From JAHEEL01 sp942491345 (GTDB taxonomy: Bacteria; Actinomycetota; Acidimicrobiia; Spongiisociales; UBA5794): a stretch of 64,000 nt of DNA. Positions 32,538 to 40,617 of this stretch are shown here, piece by piece (position 1 is the stretch's first letter; every line of letters begins with the position of its first letter). Location: positions 186,001 through 250,000 of the forward strand of contig CALOAN010000011.1 in NCBI GenBank assembly GCA_942491345.1. The letters run 5' to 3'. Made by a program: the position numbers and the translations under genes. The notes under the pieces are model-generated. The model worked only from the letters and a program-made list of their open reading frames with translations. It was not told the origin of the DNA and made no database searches.

Positions 32538-32888
32538 CTACATCCCCCAATAGCCGCGAATGCGCGGGATGTGACGACGGATGAGCCCACGCTCATCCAG
32601 GATGACGATGTGCGTCGTCTCCAGGATTCCCTCTTGCCTCTCGACCGTGGCGTCCCACATCACGATGTCTCCGGTGTCCTGGAATTGATCAACGGATATC
32701 ACCCGGTAGAGCCCGTGTGAGGCAAGCGAGTTCGCGAGCAATTCGCGGATCTCTTGGTGCCCGACGGCCACGCGGTGGTAGAGGACCACTTCGGCGTCCG
32801 CGGCATACATGTCGGAGAGCGCGTCCACATCGCCTCTCGACATGAGCTCATGCAACCGATCAACCATTTCTCGACCGGACGACGGCAT
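32538..32888 (-). CDS. SnoaL-like / NTF2-fold protein
   Basis: A 116-residue protein: MVDRLHELMSRGDVDALSDMYAADAEVVLY is the characteristic NTF2-like N-terminus. TTHIVILDERGLIRRHI fits the last strands. Such domains can be isomerases, dehydratases or binding modules; function is unknown. GAGAGG is about nine bases before ATG 32888. The 248 bases to the thioredoxin gene hold nothing I recognise. Confidence 0.72.
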   Translation of the reverse strand: MPSSGREMVDRLHELMSRGDVDALSDMYAADAEVVLYHRVAVGHQEIRELLANSLASHGLYRVISVDQFQDTGDIVMWDATVERQEGILETTHIVILDERGLIRRHIPRIRGYWGM

Positions 32889-33037
32889 GCTGGAACCTCT
32901 CAGTCATTCAACCCTACCGCCGGCAGAGCGGTTGCCCCGCAAGCTCGCCGATCAGCGTCTCGTTCGGAGCGTCGATTGCCGCGCCGCCTGGATGACTTGT
33001 CCAACGGCTGACCGGTTCGTCTCGAATACCGCCCGTC

Positions 33038-33076
33038 CGGCGGAGCGACCAGCCCTTGCCCGTGGCCGCTCCGCCG
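33038..33076 (-). terminator. Hairpin behind the 2TM-domain gene
   Basis: CGGCGGAGCG and CGCTCCGCCG form a 10-pair stem with a 19-base loop, starting 18 bases after the stop of the 2TM gene on the minus strand. No U-run follows, so the terminator role is likely but not certain. Confidence 0.4.
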
Positions 33077-33094
33077 CAAGCGGCGTCGCTGTCG

Positions 33095-33580
33095 CTACTC
33101 GGTCGTGCGTCGCGTATGGCGGTACGTCGCGGTGTGGATAGCCAATCCGATAGCCCACGGGATGGTGATCCAGTAGGCGTAGTTCACGCCGTCGCCGATC
33201 GCGATGTCCTGAACCCAGATGAACGTGTTCACCGCAACGAAGATTCCGACATGCCACCACAGACCTGCGCGATCACGATCACCGGCACTGGTGTGCGCTG
33301 GGCGATCCCGGCCACTCACCACCATCACCAGCGCTGCCAGAACGAGAAGGCCCCCTCCGATCAGCAGTCCGTAGGCCCACGTCGTCGAGACTTCCCCCAC
33401 CCGCCACGACCAATCTCCCCCGATCCCCACGTACTCGTCATCACCGGCGAACAGGATGAATAGGCCCAGGAATGCGCCGATCCCCCCAACGATCCCCAAC
33501 AGCCACTCCGTGAACTGCCAGCCGGGACTTCCGCCCGTGCGATCCGATCGACCTCCCTGAGTCGGGTGTGCAACCGTCAC
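33095..33580 (-). CDS. 2TM-domain membrane protein
   Basis: A 161-residue membrane protein with about four hydrophobic spans. The C-terminal pair (GLWWHVGIFVAVNTFIWVQD and YWITIPWAIGLAIHTATY) matches the 2TM domain often found in sensor kinases and small membrane proteins. GTG 33580 has an AAAGGAGG Shine-Dalgarno site. The N-terminal 30 residues are hydrophilic. Role unknown. It is divergent from the serine hydrolase gene. Confidence 0.78.
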   Translation of the reverse strand: MTVAHPTQGGRSDRTGGSPGWQFTEWLLGIVGGIGAFLGLFILFAGDDEYVGIGGDWSWRVGEVSTTWAYGLLIGGGLLVLAALVMVVSGRDRPAHTSAGDRDRAGLWWHVGIFVAVNTFIWVQDIAIGDGVNYAYWITIPWAIGLAIHTATYRHTRRTTE

Positions 33581-33791
33581 AACGCGCCTCCTTTCGTTGG
33601 AGTCTCTTCCAAGACAACCCCGGGGCAATCCAGCTGTCAAGGCCCCGGCATCATGCCCAATCGATCCGAAACCTGCCCGCATGCGCGATGCAACACACGC
33701 CGCCTGGACGCGGGAGGCGTGGCTCGATCGAAGTGAGCGCCACAGGCTTTTCGCGGACGGTTGTGATTGCTACGATTCTGGGCGAGCCCCC

Positions 33792-35780
33792 ATGAGCGAG
33801 TCGTTGACCGTCCATGAACGACGTTCGAGCGCATTGAGTGCTGTGGTCAATGCCGACACTGTGCGGCCTTCGCTCCGGAGACGCGCGGCAGCAGGGATTG
33901 CGCTCTTTTCATGCCTAGTGGTGATGGCCGGGAGTCCCCAGTCGCAGGCCGGCGAGGATCGCGCCGAGTTGACCTATTCCGAACTGATGGATTCGGACGT
34001 CGCGGAGGTCTCCGTCGTCGACTACTCGTGGTTCATGCCGGTCAGCGATTCCGGCCCTTCGCCCCACCGCCTCGAGGGAACGCTGACGGTACCTCGCATG
34101 GAGATGCAGCGAAGCTCGTACGAATTCGCCGCCTACCGCAACTTTCCGGGATTCTCAGTCGACTTCGTCACCAGTGACGGCCACCTCCTCCCGTCTGATC
34201 GCTCGCTCATCGTCAACCCCGGCAACTGGTCGCTGATTCTGTCGCCCGGCCGTGTCTGGTCGGAACCGGGAGACAATGGGCTGTCGAGAGCTTCGTTCCC
34301 CTTCACTCTCGGAAGCCCGCCCGATCGGCTCTTCGGTGGCGGCGAAGCACACAACGGTGTCGCCACCTTCCTCTTCGACGAGACGGAGGTCTCCTCGTTC
34401 CGCTTCCAGATCACCCAAGAGACGGCGCCGGATGGTGACATCTACGACATGTGGGGCCAACTTCCCATGGAATACGAGCCGGGGGTTGTTCAGGATCGCG
34501 CTGAGATCGAGCGAAGCTTCGCCGAAGAGCTGGCGACCCAGTCCCCCCTGGCTGAATGGTCCGACCTCGAGGCACAGTTCGGTACCCATGTCCTCGACTC
34601 GCTAACCGAAGGTTTGGCCCCTGAAGAGATCAGTGCGGCCGGTGTGGTCGTCGACGGTGTTGTGTATCTCCAGCCGAGCCGTACGCGATCCGGCGACTAC
34701 CCCTACCCCCGCTCCATGCAGCATGCCGGCATGTCGGTCAGCAAGTCGATCGGGGCCGGCATCGCCATGCTGTGGCTCGCCGAGAAACACGGCGAGGGTG
34801 TTTTCGATCTACGCATCGCGGACTACCTCGATGTCACCGCTGATCACGACGGCTGGGCCGAGGTGACGTTCGGTGACGTCCTGAACATGGCCACCGGGGT
34901 TGGCGACAACTCTCCGGATCGGATGCCGTATGACATCGACGCGAATGAAACGGGACTCAACTACCGGAAGTTCTACCTCGGCGAGACCACGCCGGAGAAA
35001 CTCGCTGCCGCGTTCGCCGCAGGTGACTACTCGTGGGGACCGAATGAGGTCGTGCGCTACACGTCGTCGCAGACCTTTGTGCTGTCAGCGGCGATGGACG
35101 CGTTCCTCAAGACCAAGGAGGGGCCCGACGCCGACCTGTGGGAACGCTTGACCGACGACGTCTTCCGACCAATCGGCATCCGCCACATGACGATGATGAC
35201 CGTGCCCAACAATGACGGCGAGCACGGCATACCGCTGATGGCATCTGGTCTGCGGCTCACCGTGGACGACGTCGGCAAGATCACCACGCTTCTGCAGAAC
35301 GGCGGCTCACACAACGGTGAGCAACTTCTTCACGCGGCCCGGACCAACGACGCGCTCTACCGATCGGATCAGCTCGTGGGTCTGCCGACCGGCAAGTCGT
35401 TCGCCGACGGCGACCAGGCCTACCACGCATCGTTCTGGAGCATCGCCCACCGCACCGAAGCGGGCACGTACTTCCAGATCCCGTTCATGTCCGGCGCCGG
35501 CGGAACCACGATCTTCCTTGCTCCGAACGGTGTCTCAACCTTCGTGTTCACCGACGCAGACACGGACACCTACAGCCTGAACAGCCCGGCGGTCGCCGAG
35601 GCCATCCGGCCGTACCCCGAACCCGGGCTCCCGAACGTATCACTGATGTCGGACGGCCTCGGCACCACCGGCCGCCTGGTCGTGGCGGCGATCGCCGCGG
35701 CAGTGTCCGCCGCGGTCGCCCTGCTCGTGTACCGTGTTCTCCATCGGCGGCGCCGGAATCGTGAACCCTCGGAGGCGTGA
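33792..35780 (+). CDS. Exported serine hydrolase (class C beta-lactamase-related)
   Basis: A 662-residue protein. An N-terminal hydrophobic signal lies at about residues 31-53 (AAAGIALFSCLVVMAG). The region of about 60-260 is of unknown fold. The beta-lactamase/D-alanyl carboxypeptidase-like domain follows, with the SxxK motif S315-V-S-K318, RYTSSQ as the Tyr motif, and GAGGTTIF near the end. A C-terminal span (VVAAIAAAVSAAVALLVY) and an Arg-rich tail suggest membrane anchoring outside the cell. Relatives include esterases and peptidases; the substrate is unknown. TACGAT lies upstream as a likely -10. Confidence 0.85.
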   Translation: MSESLTVHERRSSALSAVVNADTVRPSLRRRAAAGIALFSCLVVMAGSPQSQAGEDRAELTYSELMDSDVAEVSVVDYSWFMPVSDSGPSPHRLEGTLTVPRMEMQRSSYEFAAYRNFPGFSVDFVTSDGHLLPSDRSLIVNPGNWSLILSPGRVWSEPGDNGLSRASFPFTLGSPPDRLFGGGEAHNGVATFLFDETEVSSFRFQITQETAPDGDIYDMWGQLPMEYEPGVVQDRAEIERSFAEELATQSPLAEWSDLEAQFGTHVLDSLTEGLAPEEISAAGVVVDGVVYLQPSRTRSGDYPYPRSMQHAGMSVSKSIGAGIAMLWLAEKHGEGVFDLRIADYLDVTADHDGWAEVTFGDVLNMATGVGDNSPDRMPYDIDANETGLNYRKFYLGETTPEKLAAAFAAGDYSWGPNEVVRYTSSQTFVLSAAMDAFLKTKEGPDADLWERLTDDVFRPIGIRHMTMMTVPNNDGEHGIPLMASGLRLTVDDVGKITTLLQNGGSHNGEQLLHAARTNDALYRSDQLVGLPTGKSFADGDQAYHASFWSIAHRTEAGTYFQIPFMSGAGGTTIFLAPNGVSTFVFTDADTDTYSLNSPAVAEAIRPYPEPGLPNVSLMSDGLGTTGRLVVAAIAAAVSAAVALLVYRVLHRRRRNREPSEA

Positions 35781-35846
35781 CCGGCCGGCCTTTTCGGGCT
35801 GATACTCGGTCGGGGCGCTCCAGAGTTGCCGCCTTCCGGCGTGCAG

Positions 35847-36275
35847 TCACTCGTCCCAGGTCTCGTGGTTCTCACGCATCGTCGCAACGCCGTCGGCGAC
35901 AATCTGCTCGAGGACGTCGATGTTCACATCGGCAAGCTTGTTGATGTAGAGACAGCTCTTCCCAACCCGGTGTTTGCCAAGCTCGGCAAGCTGTTCATTC
36001 ATCTCCTCGTAGCCCGGCATCGTGTAGATCACCAGATTCGCCTTGCGCGGCGAAAAACCCGCCAGCATGAACTCACCTCCGCGGCCGCTGTCGTATCGGT
36101 ACCGGTAGCGACCAAATCCGACGATTGACGGACCCCACATCTTGGGCTTGCAGCCGGTGGCTCGTGTCATGAGATCGAGCAAGGATTCGGCATCCGCCCG
36201 CCGCGTCGGGTTCTCGACTGATGCGATGAAGGAGATCGGATCAACGTCCGTAATCTGCGTCTTGTTCTCTGCCAC
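35847..36275 (-). CDS. DUF1801-domain protein
   Basis: A 142-residue protein with the DUF1801 pattern: DPISFIASVENPTRRADAESLLDLM, then KMWGPSIVGFGRYRY and FSPRKANLVIYTMPG, ending HRVGKSCLYINKLADVN. It resembles the YdhG/frataxin-like fold. Function is not established. GTG 36275 has a GGGGAG Shine-Dalgarno site, which fixes the start against a much longer upstream frame. It converges with the serine hydrolase gene. Confidence 0.85.
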   Translation of the reverse strand: MAENKTQITDVDPISFIASVENPTRRADAESLLDLMTRATGCKPKMWGPSIVGFGRYRYRYDSGRGGEFMLAGFSPRKANLVIYTMPGYEEMNEQLAELGKHRVGKSCLYINKLADVNIDVLEQIVADGVATMRENHETWDE

Positions 36276-36760
36276 GTCAACTCCCCGGCTCAATGTCGTC
36301 GCCCAGACAATCCTACGTCCGCTCCGGCTGATCCGAGCCTGCTGGTTTTGAAGAGCGTTGGAGGCTGCACGGGAGCGGAACTCCCCTCCGACCACCCCGT
36401 GGGCGACAATCTCATTGACGATTCGGCCGATTGGCCGGGATCGGCCGGTGGTGAGCGTGTCTTCCGTGAGGTGTGCGGCCAAGCGATCGAAGCAGCGACC
36501 CGCCCCATCGATGGCGTCACACGTGCCGAAAACGCGCTTTAGGGCCACGATCCAGCAACTGCCCGGCCACGAGACGACTACGCTTGGAGTCAGACAGCGC
36601 GTGTCGAGGCGTACAACGCCCGCTCCGCCTTCCCAATCCGTCGGACGGGGCCACGACAGGGCATATGGACTTCTGTCGGTTCAGCCGTGCCGGTCCGTCC
36701 GACTCACCTTTGGCGGGGCGTTGTCCCAAAGACGGTATCTCGCTTCGGAAGGAGCGCACG
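36276..36760. other. Gene-free stretch
   Basis: About 485 bases between the DUF1801 gene and the small leader ORF. A minus-strand frame that extends upstream of the DUF1801 gene looks weakly protein-like (FDRLAAHLTEDTL, RPIGRIVNEIVAHGV) but has no supported start. I see no repeat or RNA gene. Confidence 0.35.
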
Positions 36761-36796
36761 ATGTCCCGTACCAGTCGCAGGAGGCACTCCCGATGA
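36761..36796 (+). CDS. 11-residue Arg-rich leader peptide
   Basis: The ORF encodes MSRTSRRRHSR. It has a strong AAGGAG Shine-Dalgarno site six bases before its ATG. Its TGA overlaps the ATG of the next small gene (ATGA, 36793-36796). This arrangement suggests translational coupling or a leader that senses arginine or ribosome stalling; both are inference. It is too short for any family assignment. Confidence 0.5.
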   Translation: MSRTSRRRHSR

Positions 36797-36933
36797 AGAT
36801 CAAGCCAACCACGGCTCCCGGAAGGCAGCGATGTATGGGGTGCGGCCATCCCCATAGCGAGCACCTTGGCCGCGAGGAGTGCACCGTTCCGCAATGTGCC
36901 TGCCTCACCTACCAACAGCCAAGACAACACTGA
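36793..36933 (+). CDS. 46-residue Cys-rich small protein
   Basis: The protein has C14-M-G-C17-G-H, then CTVPQCAC near residue 30-37, with two more His residues close by, so it could bind zinc or a cluster. AGGAGG lies nine bases before ATG 36793, and the start also overlaps the stop of the leader ORF. I do not recognise the family. Base composition and ribosome binding site make it a credible gene despite its size. Confidence 0.62.
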   Translation: MKIKPTTAPGRQRCMGCGHPHSEHLGREECTVPQCACLTYQQPRQH

Positions 36934-37058
36934 TTTCGAGAACATGACATCGAACGTGTGAGGGCTACCGGCCAGCTGTCCCCAAGCCTGAATCCCGATG
37001 CTGCCCGTTGCCTCGTTCGCGTGCTTGGAGCGTCTGATACATTGGACGCAGAGGGTTC

Positions 37059-37598
37059 ATGGACAGATTCCACCGGCATGGAGACCTGAACAGCGCTGAG
37101 AAGGTCTATCGCCACGTCCGCGGTGCTGTTGACAGATCGCGGCGAATGGAACGCCCGAACACGTTCGAATCTGTGCGTCCGGAGATTCGGAGCGCCCCAG
37201 TCGCAGCCGCTCACATCACGACCAACAGATCCGAGCGCCTGGCGCGTCGCGAAGAGGATGAGCTGCGGCGCCGGGACAGGGTGATCGGTCACACAATGCT
37301 CGGTTCCGTGGCGTTCGTCGTCTTCGTGGCAATGCTCCCGATCCTCGGGAGCCTGGTCACCTTCGCTGTGGCAGTAGTGGCACTGTTCGTGGGACTCAGG
37401 TCACTCACGTTCGCTGTGAGCATCAGGCTCGACGATGCTTGGGGCTGGACTCGTGACGGCGGCATGTCTGCGCCCCTCGGGTGGTCGGACCACGTTGTCC
37501 TCGCCGGAATGGCCTGGCTCCGCCGGCGATCCGAAGCCACTATCGACAGTCCGCCGGGTGGTGCGATACAAGTGCTGCCACCCGAACCACCTCGCTAG
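37059..37598 (+). CDS. Hypothetical membrane protein
   Basis: A 179-residue protein with a basic, hydrophilic N-terminal half (RSERLARREEDELRRRDRV near residue 57) and two adjacent membrane spans at about 76-116. The spans are LGSVAFVVFVAMLPILGSL and VAVVALFVGLRSLTFAV. The tail is Pro-rich. GAGGG is close before the ATG. No family is recognised. It stands alone on the plus strand. Confidence 0.6.
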   Translation: MDRFHRHGDLNSAEKVYRHVRGAVDRSRRMERPNTFESVRPEIRSAPVAAAHITTNRSERLARREEDELRRRDRVIGHTMLGSVAFVVFVAMLPILGSLVTFAVAVVALFVGLRSLTFAVSIRLDDAWGWTRDGGMSAPLGWSDHVVLAGMAWLRRRSEATIDSPPGGAIQVLPPEPPR

Positions 37599-37680
37599 CC
37601 GAGGCACGCGGCGCTTCGGCCATACTTTCGCGTGCATCCGTCCCGACCCCATCCTCTTCTGAAGGTCGAGGCATCAGCGG

Positions 37681-37686
37681 TAGGCT
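37681..37686 (+). promoter_or_regulatory. -10 element of the methyltransferase gene (leaderless)
   Basis: TAGGCT six bases before ATG 37693. Confidence 0.4.
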
Positions 37687-37692
37687 CGGCGC

Positions 37693-38487
37693 ATGACGGG
37701 CGATGGATCAAACGACGACCAGCGACGAGACATCGACTTCGGCCGAACCGCCGCTGACTACGAACGTCATCGTCCGGGGTTCCCCGACGACTTCTTCGAC
37801 GGGCTCTTGGCGCGTCGATGGGTCGACGGGGGCCAGCGCGCTCTCGATCTTGGGACCGGCACGGGTTCCCTTGCTCTCGGATTCGCATCTCGCGGGCTCG
37901 TCGTCACGGGCATCGACATCGCACCGGAGCTGCTCGATGTCGCACGGAATGCTGCCGAAGAGCGTGGGCTCTCGGTTCACTTCGTCGAGGGCCGAGCGGA
38001 AGACACCGGGCAGGCGCTGGAGAGCTTTGATCTCGTGAGTGCGGGTCAGTGTTGGTGGTGGTTCAACGAGAACGACGCCATCCGGGAAACCCGGCGCGTG
38101 CTCACCCCGGGCGGTCGCCTCCTCATCTGCACGTTCAGCTACCTGCCGCTCCCCGGCAACGTCGCGGACCGCACGGAGGAGTTAGTACTGAAGCACAACC
38201 CAGGATGGCCGAAGGCAGGGTGGGCCGGCATCCACCCAGAGCACGTCAGAGCGCTCGATCGTGGGGGTTTCACCGATGTCGAGAGCTTCAGCTATATGGT
38301 CGACGTTCCGTTCAGCCACGAGGCCTGGCGAGGCCGGATCCGAACCTGCAATGGTGTTGGCTCTGCTCTGACCGCGGAGCAGGTGGAGCAATTCGACGCA
38401 GATCTCGCCGAGATGTTGTCCCGCGACTTCCCGCACGACCTCATCGTGCCCCACCGCATCTTCGCCGCGAGCGGCATACGGACCTGA
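37693..38487 (+). CDS. Class I SAM-dependent methyltransferase
   Basis: A 264-residue methyltransferase. Motif I is ALDLGTGTGSLAL (about residues 51-63), VVTGIDIAPELLDVAR holds the acidic SAM-binding residue, and FDLVSAGQCWWWF and LTPGGRLLICTF are motifs II-III. It resembles the UbiE/COQ5-like Methyltransf_11 group. The substrate is unknown. TAGGCT upstream suggests a leaderless transcript. No neighbouring gene hints at a pathway. Confidence 0.87.
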   Translation: MTGDGSNDDQRRDIDFGRTAADYERHRPGFPDDFFDGLLARRWVDGGQRALDLGTGTGSLALGFASRGLVVTGIDIAPELLDVARNAAEERGLSVHFVEGRAEDTGQALESFDLVSAGQCWWWFNENDAIRETRRVLTPGGRLLICTFSYLPLPGNVADRTEELVLKHNPGWPKAGWAGIHPEHVRALDRGGFTDVESFSYMVDVPFSHEAWRGRIRTCNGVGSALTAEQVEQFDADLAEMLSRDFPHDLIVPHRIFAASGIRT

Positions 38488-38795
38488 GCGAGGGAACCGG
38501 ACGAGCGACACGGTTCTCGTTGGGATGGTCTCTGGGATGGGTCGACCATTGGCCCTTGAACACGGCCTAGATCTGCGCGAACGTGATCGTGGATGCCACA
38601 CTCAGTCTTCAGAGTCCTCTCGGCGCTCGCCGAATTCGTGAGCCGGCTCTTCCCGATCAGAAAGGACGAATCGACCGTCCTCGAAGAGTCGGGACAGCCG
38701 TATCGATCCGAGTCGCAGCCCAACAGCACCGACGGAGGGATCAGCAACTGAGATGGCGTCCGTTCTTGGCCGTCGCGGGTTGATATGCTCGCCGG
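38488..38795. other. Gene-free stretch
   Basis: About 300 bases between the methyltransferase and the cyclase fusion. A long minus-strand frame crosses it but is the antisense of the cyclase gene. At its end TATGCT (38784-38789) serves as the likely -10 of the cyclase fusion gene. Confidence 0.4.
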
Positions 38796-39617
38796 GTGCC
38801 GATATTCATGGACGTTCACGAGAATCTGGGCGATGTCACCGAAGAAGACATCAAGGTCGCCCACCAGCGCGACCTCGAGGTCCAGGATCGACACGGGGTC
38901 AGCTTCCTGACGTACTGGTTCAACAGCCCTGATGGTCAGGCGTTTTGCCTGGTCGATGCGCCGACAAAAGAGGCGGCGATCGCCGTCCACAAGGAGTCGC
39001 ACGGCCTGGTGCCGCACAACATGGTCGAAGTCGAGAAACCGACCGTCAGCCATTTCATGGGCGAGTGGGAGAAGAACGTCCCGGACATCGCACGGCACGA
39101 CGACGCCGAGATCGACACCGGTCTTCGGGCCATCATGTTCACCGATCTGGTTGGATCGACCCAGGTGAGCGCCCGGGACGGTGACGAGATCGCCATGGAA
39201 CTGCTCCGTCACCACGACGAGATTGTCCGGGCTGCGCTGGCAGCACACGGCGGACGTGAGGTCAAACACACTGGTGACGGCATCTTCGCCTCGTTCAGCC
39301 ACGTGAGTCGAGCGGTCGACTGTGCTGTGGAGATCGAGCGGGAGTTCGGCGAGCCTCAGGAATCGGACCACGAAGGTGGGCGTGTCCGCATCGGGATCAG
39401 CGCCGGCGAGCCGGTGAGCCGAGACGAGGATCTCTTCGGTGCGGCGGTGAATCTCGCGGCGCGCATCTGCGGACATGCGAACCCCGGACAGATTCTGGTA
39501 TCGAGTGCGGTGCGCGAGCTCTCCGTGGGCAAACCGTTGACGTTCCACGACCGCGGACCAATCGCACTCAAAGGCTTCGACGATCCGGTCCGACTCTTCG
39601 AGGTTCCGCTGAGGTAG
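38796..39617 (+). CDS. DUF4242 domain fused to a class III adenylate/guanylate cyclase domain
   Basis: A 273-residue protein. Residues 1-95 form a DUF4242/ferredoxin-like domain (HENLGDVTEEDIKVAHQRDLEV and VDAPTKEAAIAVHKESHG), a type reported to bind nickel in some actinobacteria. Residues 105-270 are a class III cyclase with both metal Asp (FTDLVGST and HTGDGIF), a Lys before the second (REVKHTGDG), and the Asn-Arg pair in AVNLAARI. All are consistent with an active cAMP synthase. GTG 38796 has TATGCT six bases upstream. It may be a cytosolic metal- or ligand-sensing cyclase. Confidence 0.87.
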   Translation: MPIFMDVHENLGDVTEEDIKVAHQRDLEVQDRHGVSFLTYWFNSPDGQAFCLVDAPTKEAAIAVHKESHGLVPHNMVEVEKPTVSHFMGEWEKNVPDIARHDDAEIDTGLRAIMFTDLVGSTQVSARDGDEIAMELLRHHDEIVRAALAAHGGREVKHTGDGIFASFSHVSRAVDCAVEIEREFGEPQESDHEGGRVRIGISAGEPVSRDEDLFGAAVNLAARICGHANPGQILVSSAVRELSVGKPLTFHDRGPIALKGFDDPVRLFEVPLR

Positions 39618-39635
39618 GGAACCACGGGCCGGTTC

Positions 39636-39824
39636 TCACCGTGTCTTCCAGCTCCACCGGGCGAGCGCGATGCCGCCTGCGAGTGTCAGCACGCCTACGA
39701 CGATCCACACCGGGCTGCCGGTCATGAAGCTCTCCGGCGCGAACTCGGAGTTCAACCCCTGCAGGACCCACACCGCGCCGATCACGGCCAGGGCAATGCC
39801 ACCGACGATTCCGGCGATTCGCAT
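39636..39824 (-). CDS. Small two-span membrane protein
   Basis: A 62-residue protein with two hydrophobic segments (IAGIVGGIALAVIGAVWVLQG and PVWIVVGVLTLAGGIALA) separated by a short loop. It resembles many small actinobacterial membrane proteins of unknown function. ATG 39824 has TACGAT six bases upstream and no ribosome binding site. Confidence 0.65.
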   Translation of the reverse strand: MRIAGIVGGIALAVIGAVWVLQGLNSEFAPESFMTGSPVWIVVGVLTLAGGIALARWSWKTR

Positions 39825-39858
39825 GGCTCAATCGTAGGGATGAGACGGTCTGGGATTC

Positions 39859-40617
39859 TCAGATTCCCAGAACGGATTCCAGTCCTACGGTGACCGGGTC
39901 CGGGAGCGTCGCGACAGCGCGGATCGCTGCGAGGACTCCCGGCGTGAACGCCGTGCGATCGGTGGTGTCGTGACGAATGGTCAGGGTCTCTCCAACTCCA
40001 CCGAACAACACCTGCTGGTGCGCGACCAATCCCGGGAGTCGAACCGCATGCACCGGCACACCGGCCACGTCGCCGCCCCGGGTGCCTGGGATCAACTCGA
40101 TCGATTCGACCGTGCGTTTCTGCGGAGCCTCGGCGGCGATCCGCTCCGCCGTTGCGATGGCCGTCCCTGAAGGTGCGTCGGCCTTGCGATCGTGGTGCAG
40201 TTCGATGACCTCGGCCGCCGCGAAGTGCGGTGCCGCAATCTCGGAAAGGCGCATCATCACAACAGCTCCAATGGAGAAGTTGGGGGCCACGAGGCAATTC
40301 GGCGGCCCACTTCCCCACTCCTCACGTAACTCGGCAATCCGCTTCGCGTCGAACCCGGATGTGCCGACGACGGCGTTCAGACCGAAAGAACGCCAGGCAG
40401 CGAGGTTCCCCATCACCACACCCGGTTCCGTGAACTCGACAACGACATCGGCTTCCGCCAGTGCGGCGCGATCATCACCGATCGTGGCTCCGGCCACCGT
40501 CGATCCGACATCGCGCGGGTCATACAGCGGACCGAGTTCCATCTCGGGTGCGTCGGCGATGGTCTGCGCAACCAGGCCCCCCATCCTGCCGCCCGCTCCC
40601 GCCACGGCAACGATCAT
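39859..40617 (-). CDS. dapB: 4-Hydroxy-tetrahydrodipicolinate reductase
   Basis: A 252-residue NAD(P)H-dependent reductase, the second step of the diaminopimelate branch. The Rossmann motif is VAVAGAGGRMG, followed by VVEFTEPG, VVGTSGF and the catalytic ELHHDRKADAPSGTA. It overlaps the M16 peptidase gene by four bases (ATGA), so the pair is translationally coupled. Confidence 0.96.
   Translation of the reverse strand: MIVAVAGAGGRMGGLVAQTIADAPEMELGPLYDPRDVGSTVAGATIGDDRAALAEADVVVEFTEPGVVMGNLAAWRSFGLNAVVGTSGFDAKRIAELREEWGSGPPNCLVAPNFSIGAVVMMRLSEIAAPHFAAAEVIELHHDRKADAPSGTAIATAERIAAEAPQKRTVESIELIPGTRGGDVAGVPVHAVRLPGLVAHQQVLFGGVGETLTIRHDTTDRTAFTPGVLAAIRAVATLPDPVTVGLESVLGI

Noticed and set aside
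38292..39548. 418-codon minus-strand frame
   Set aside because: Antisense of the DUF4242-cyclase fusion and the end of the methyltransferase, both with clear motifs.
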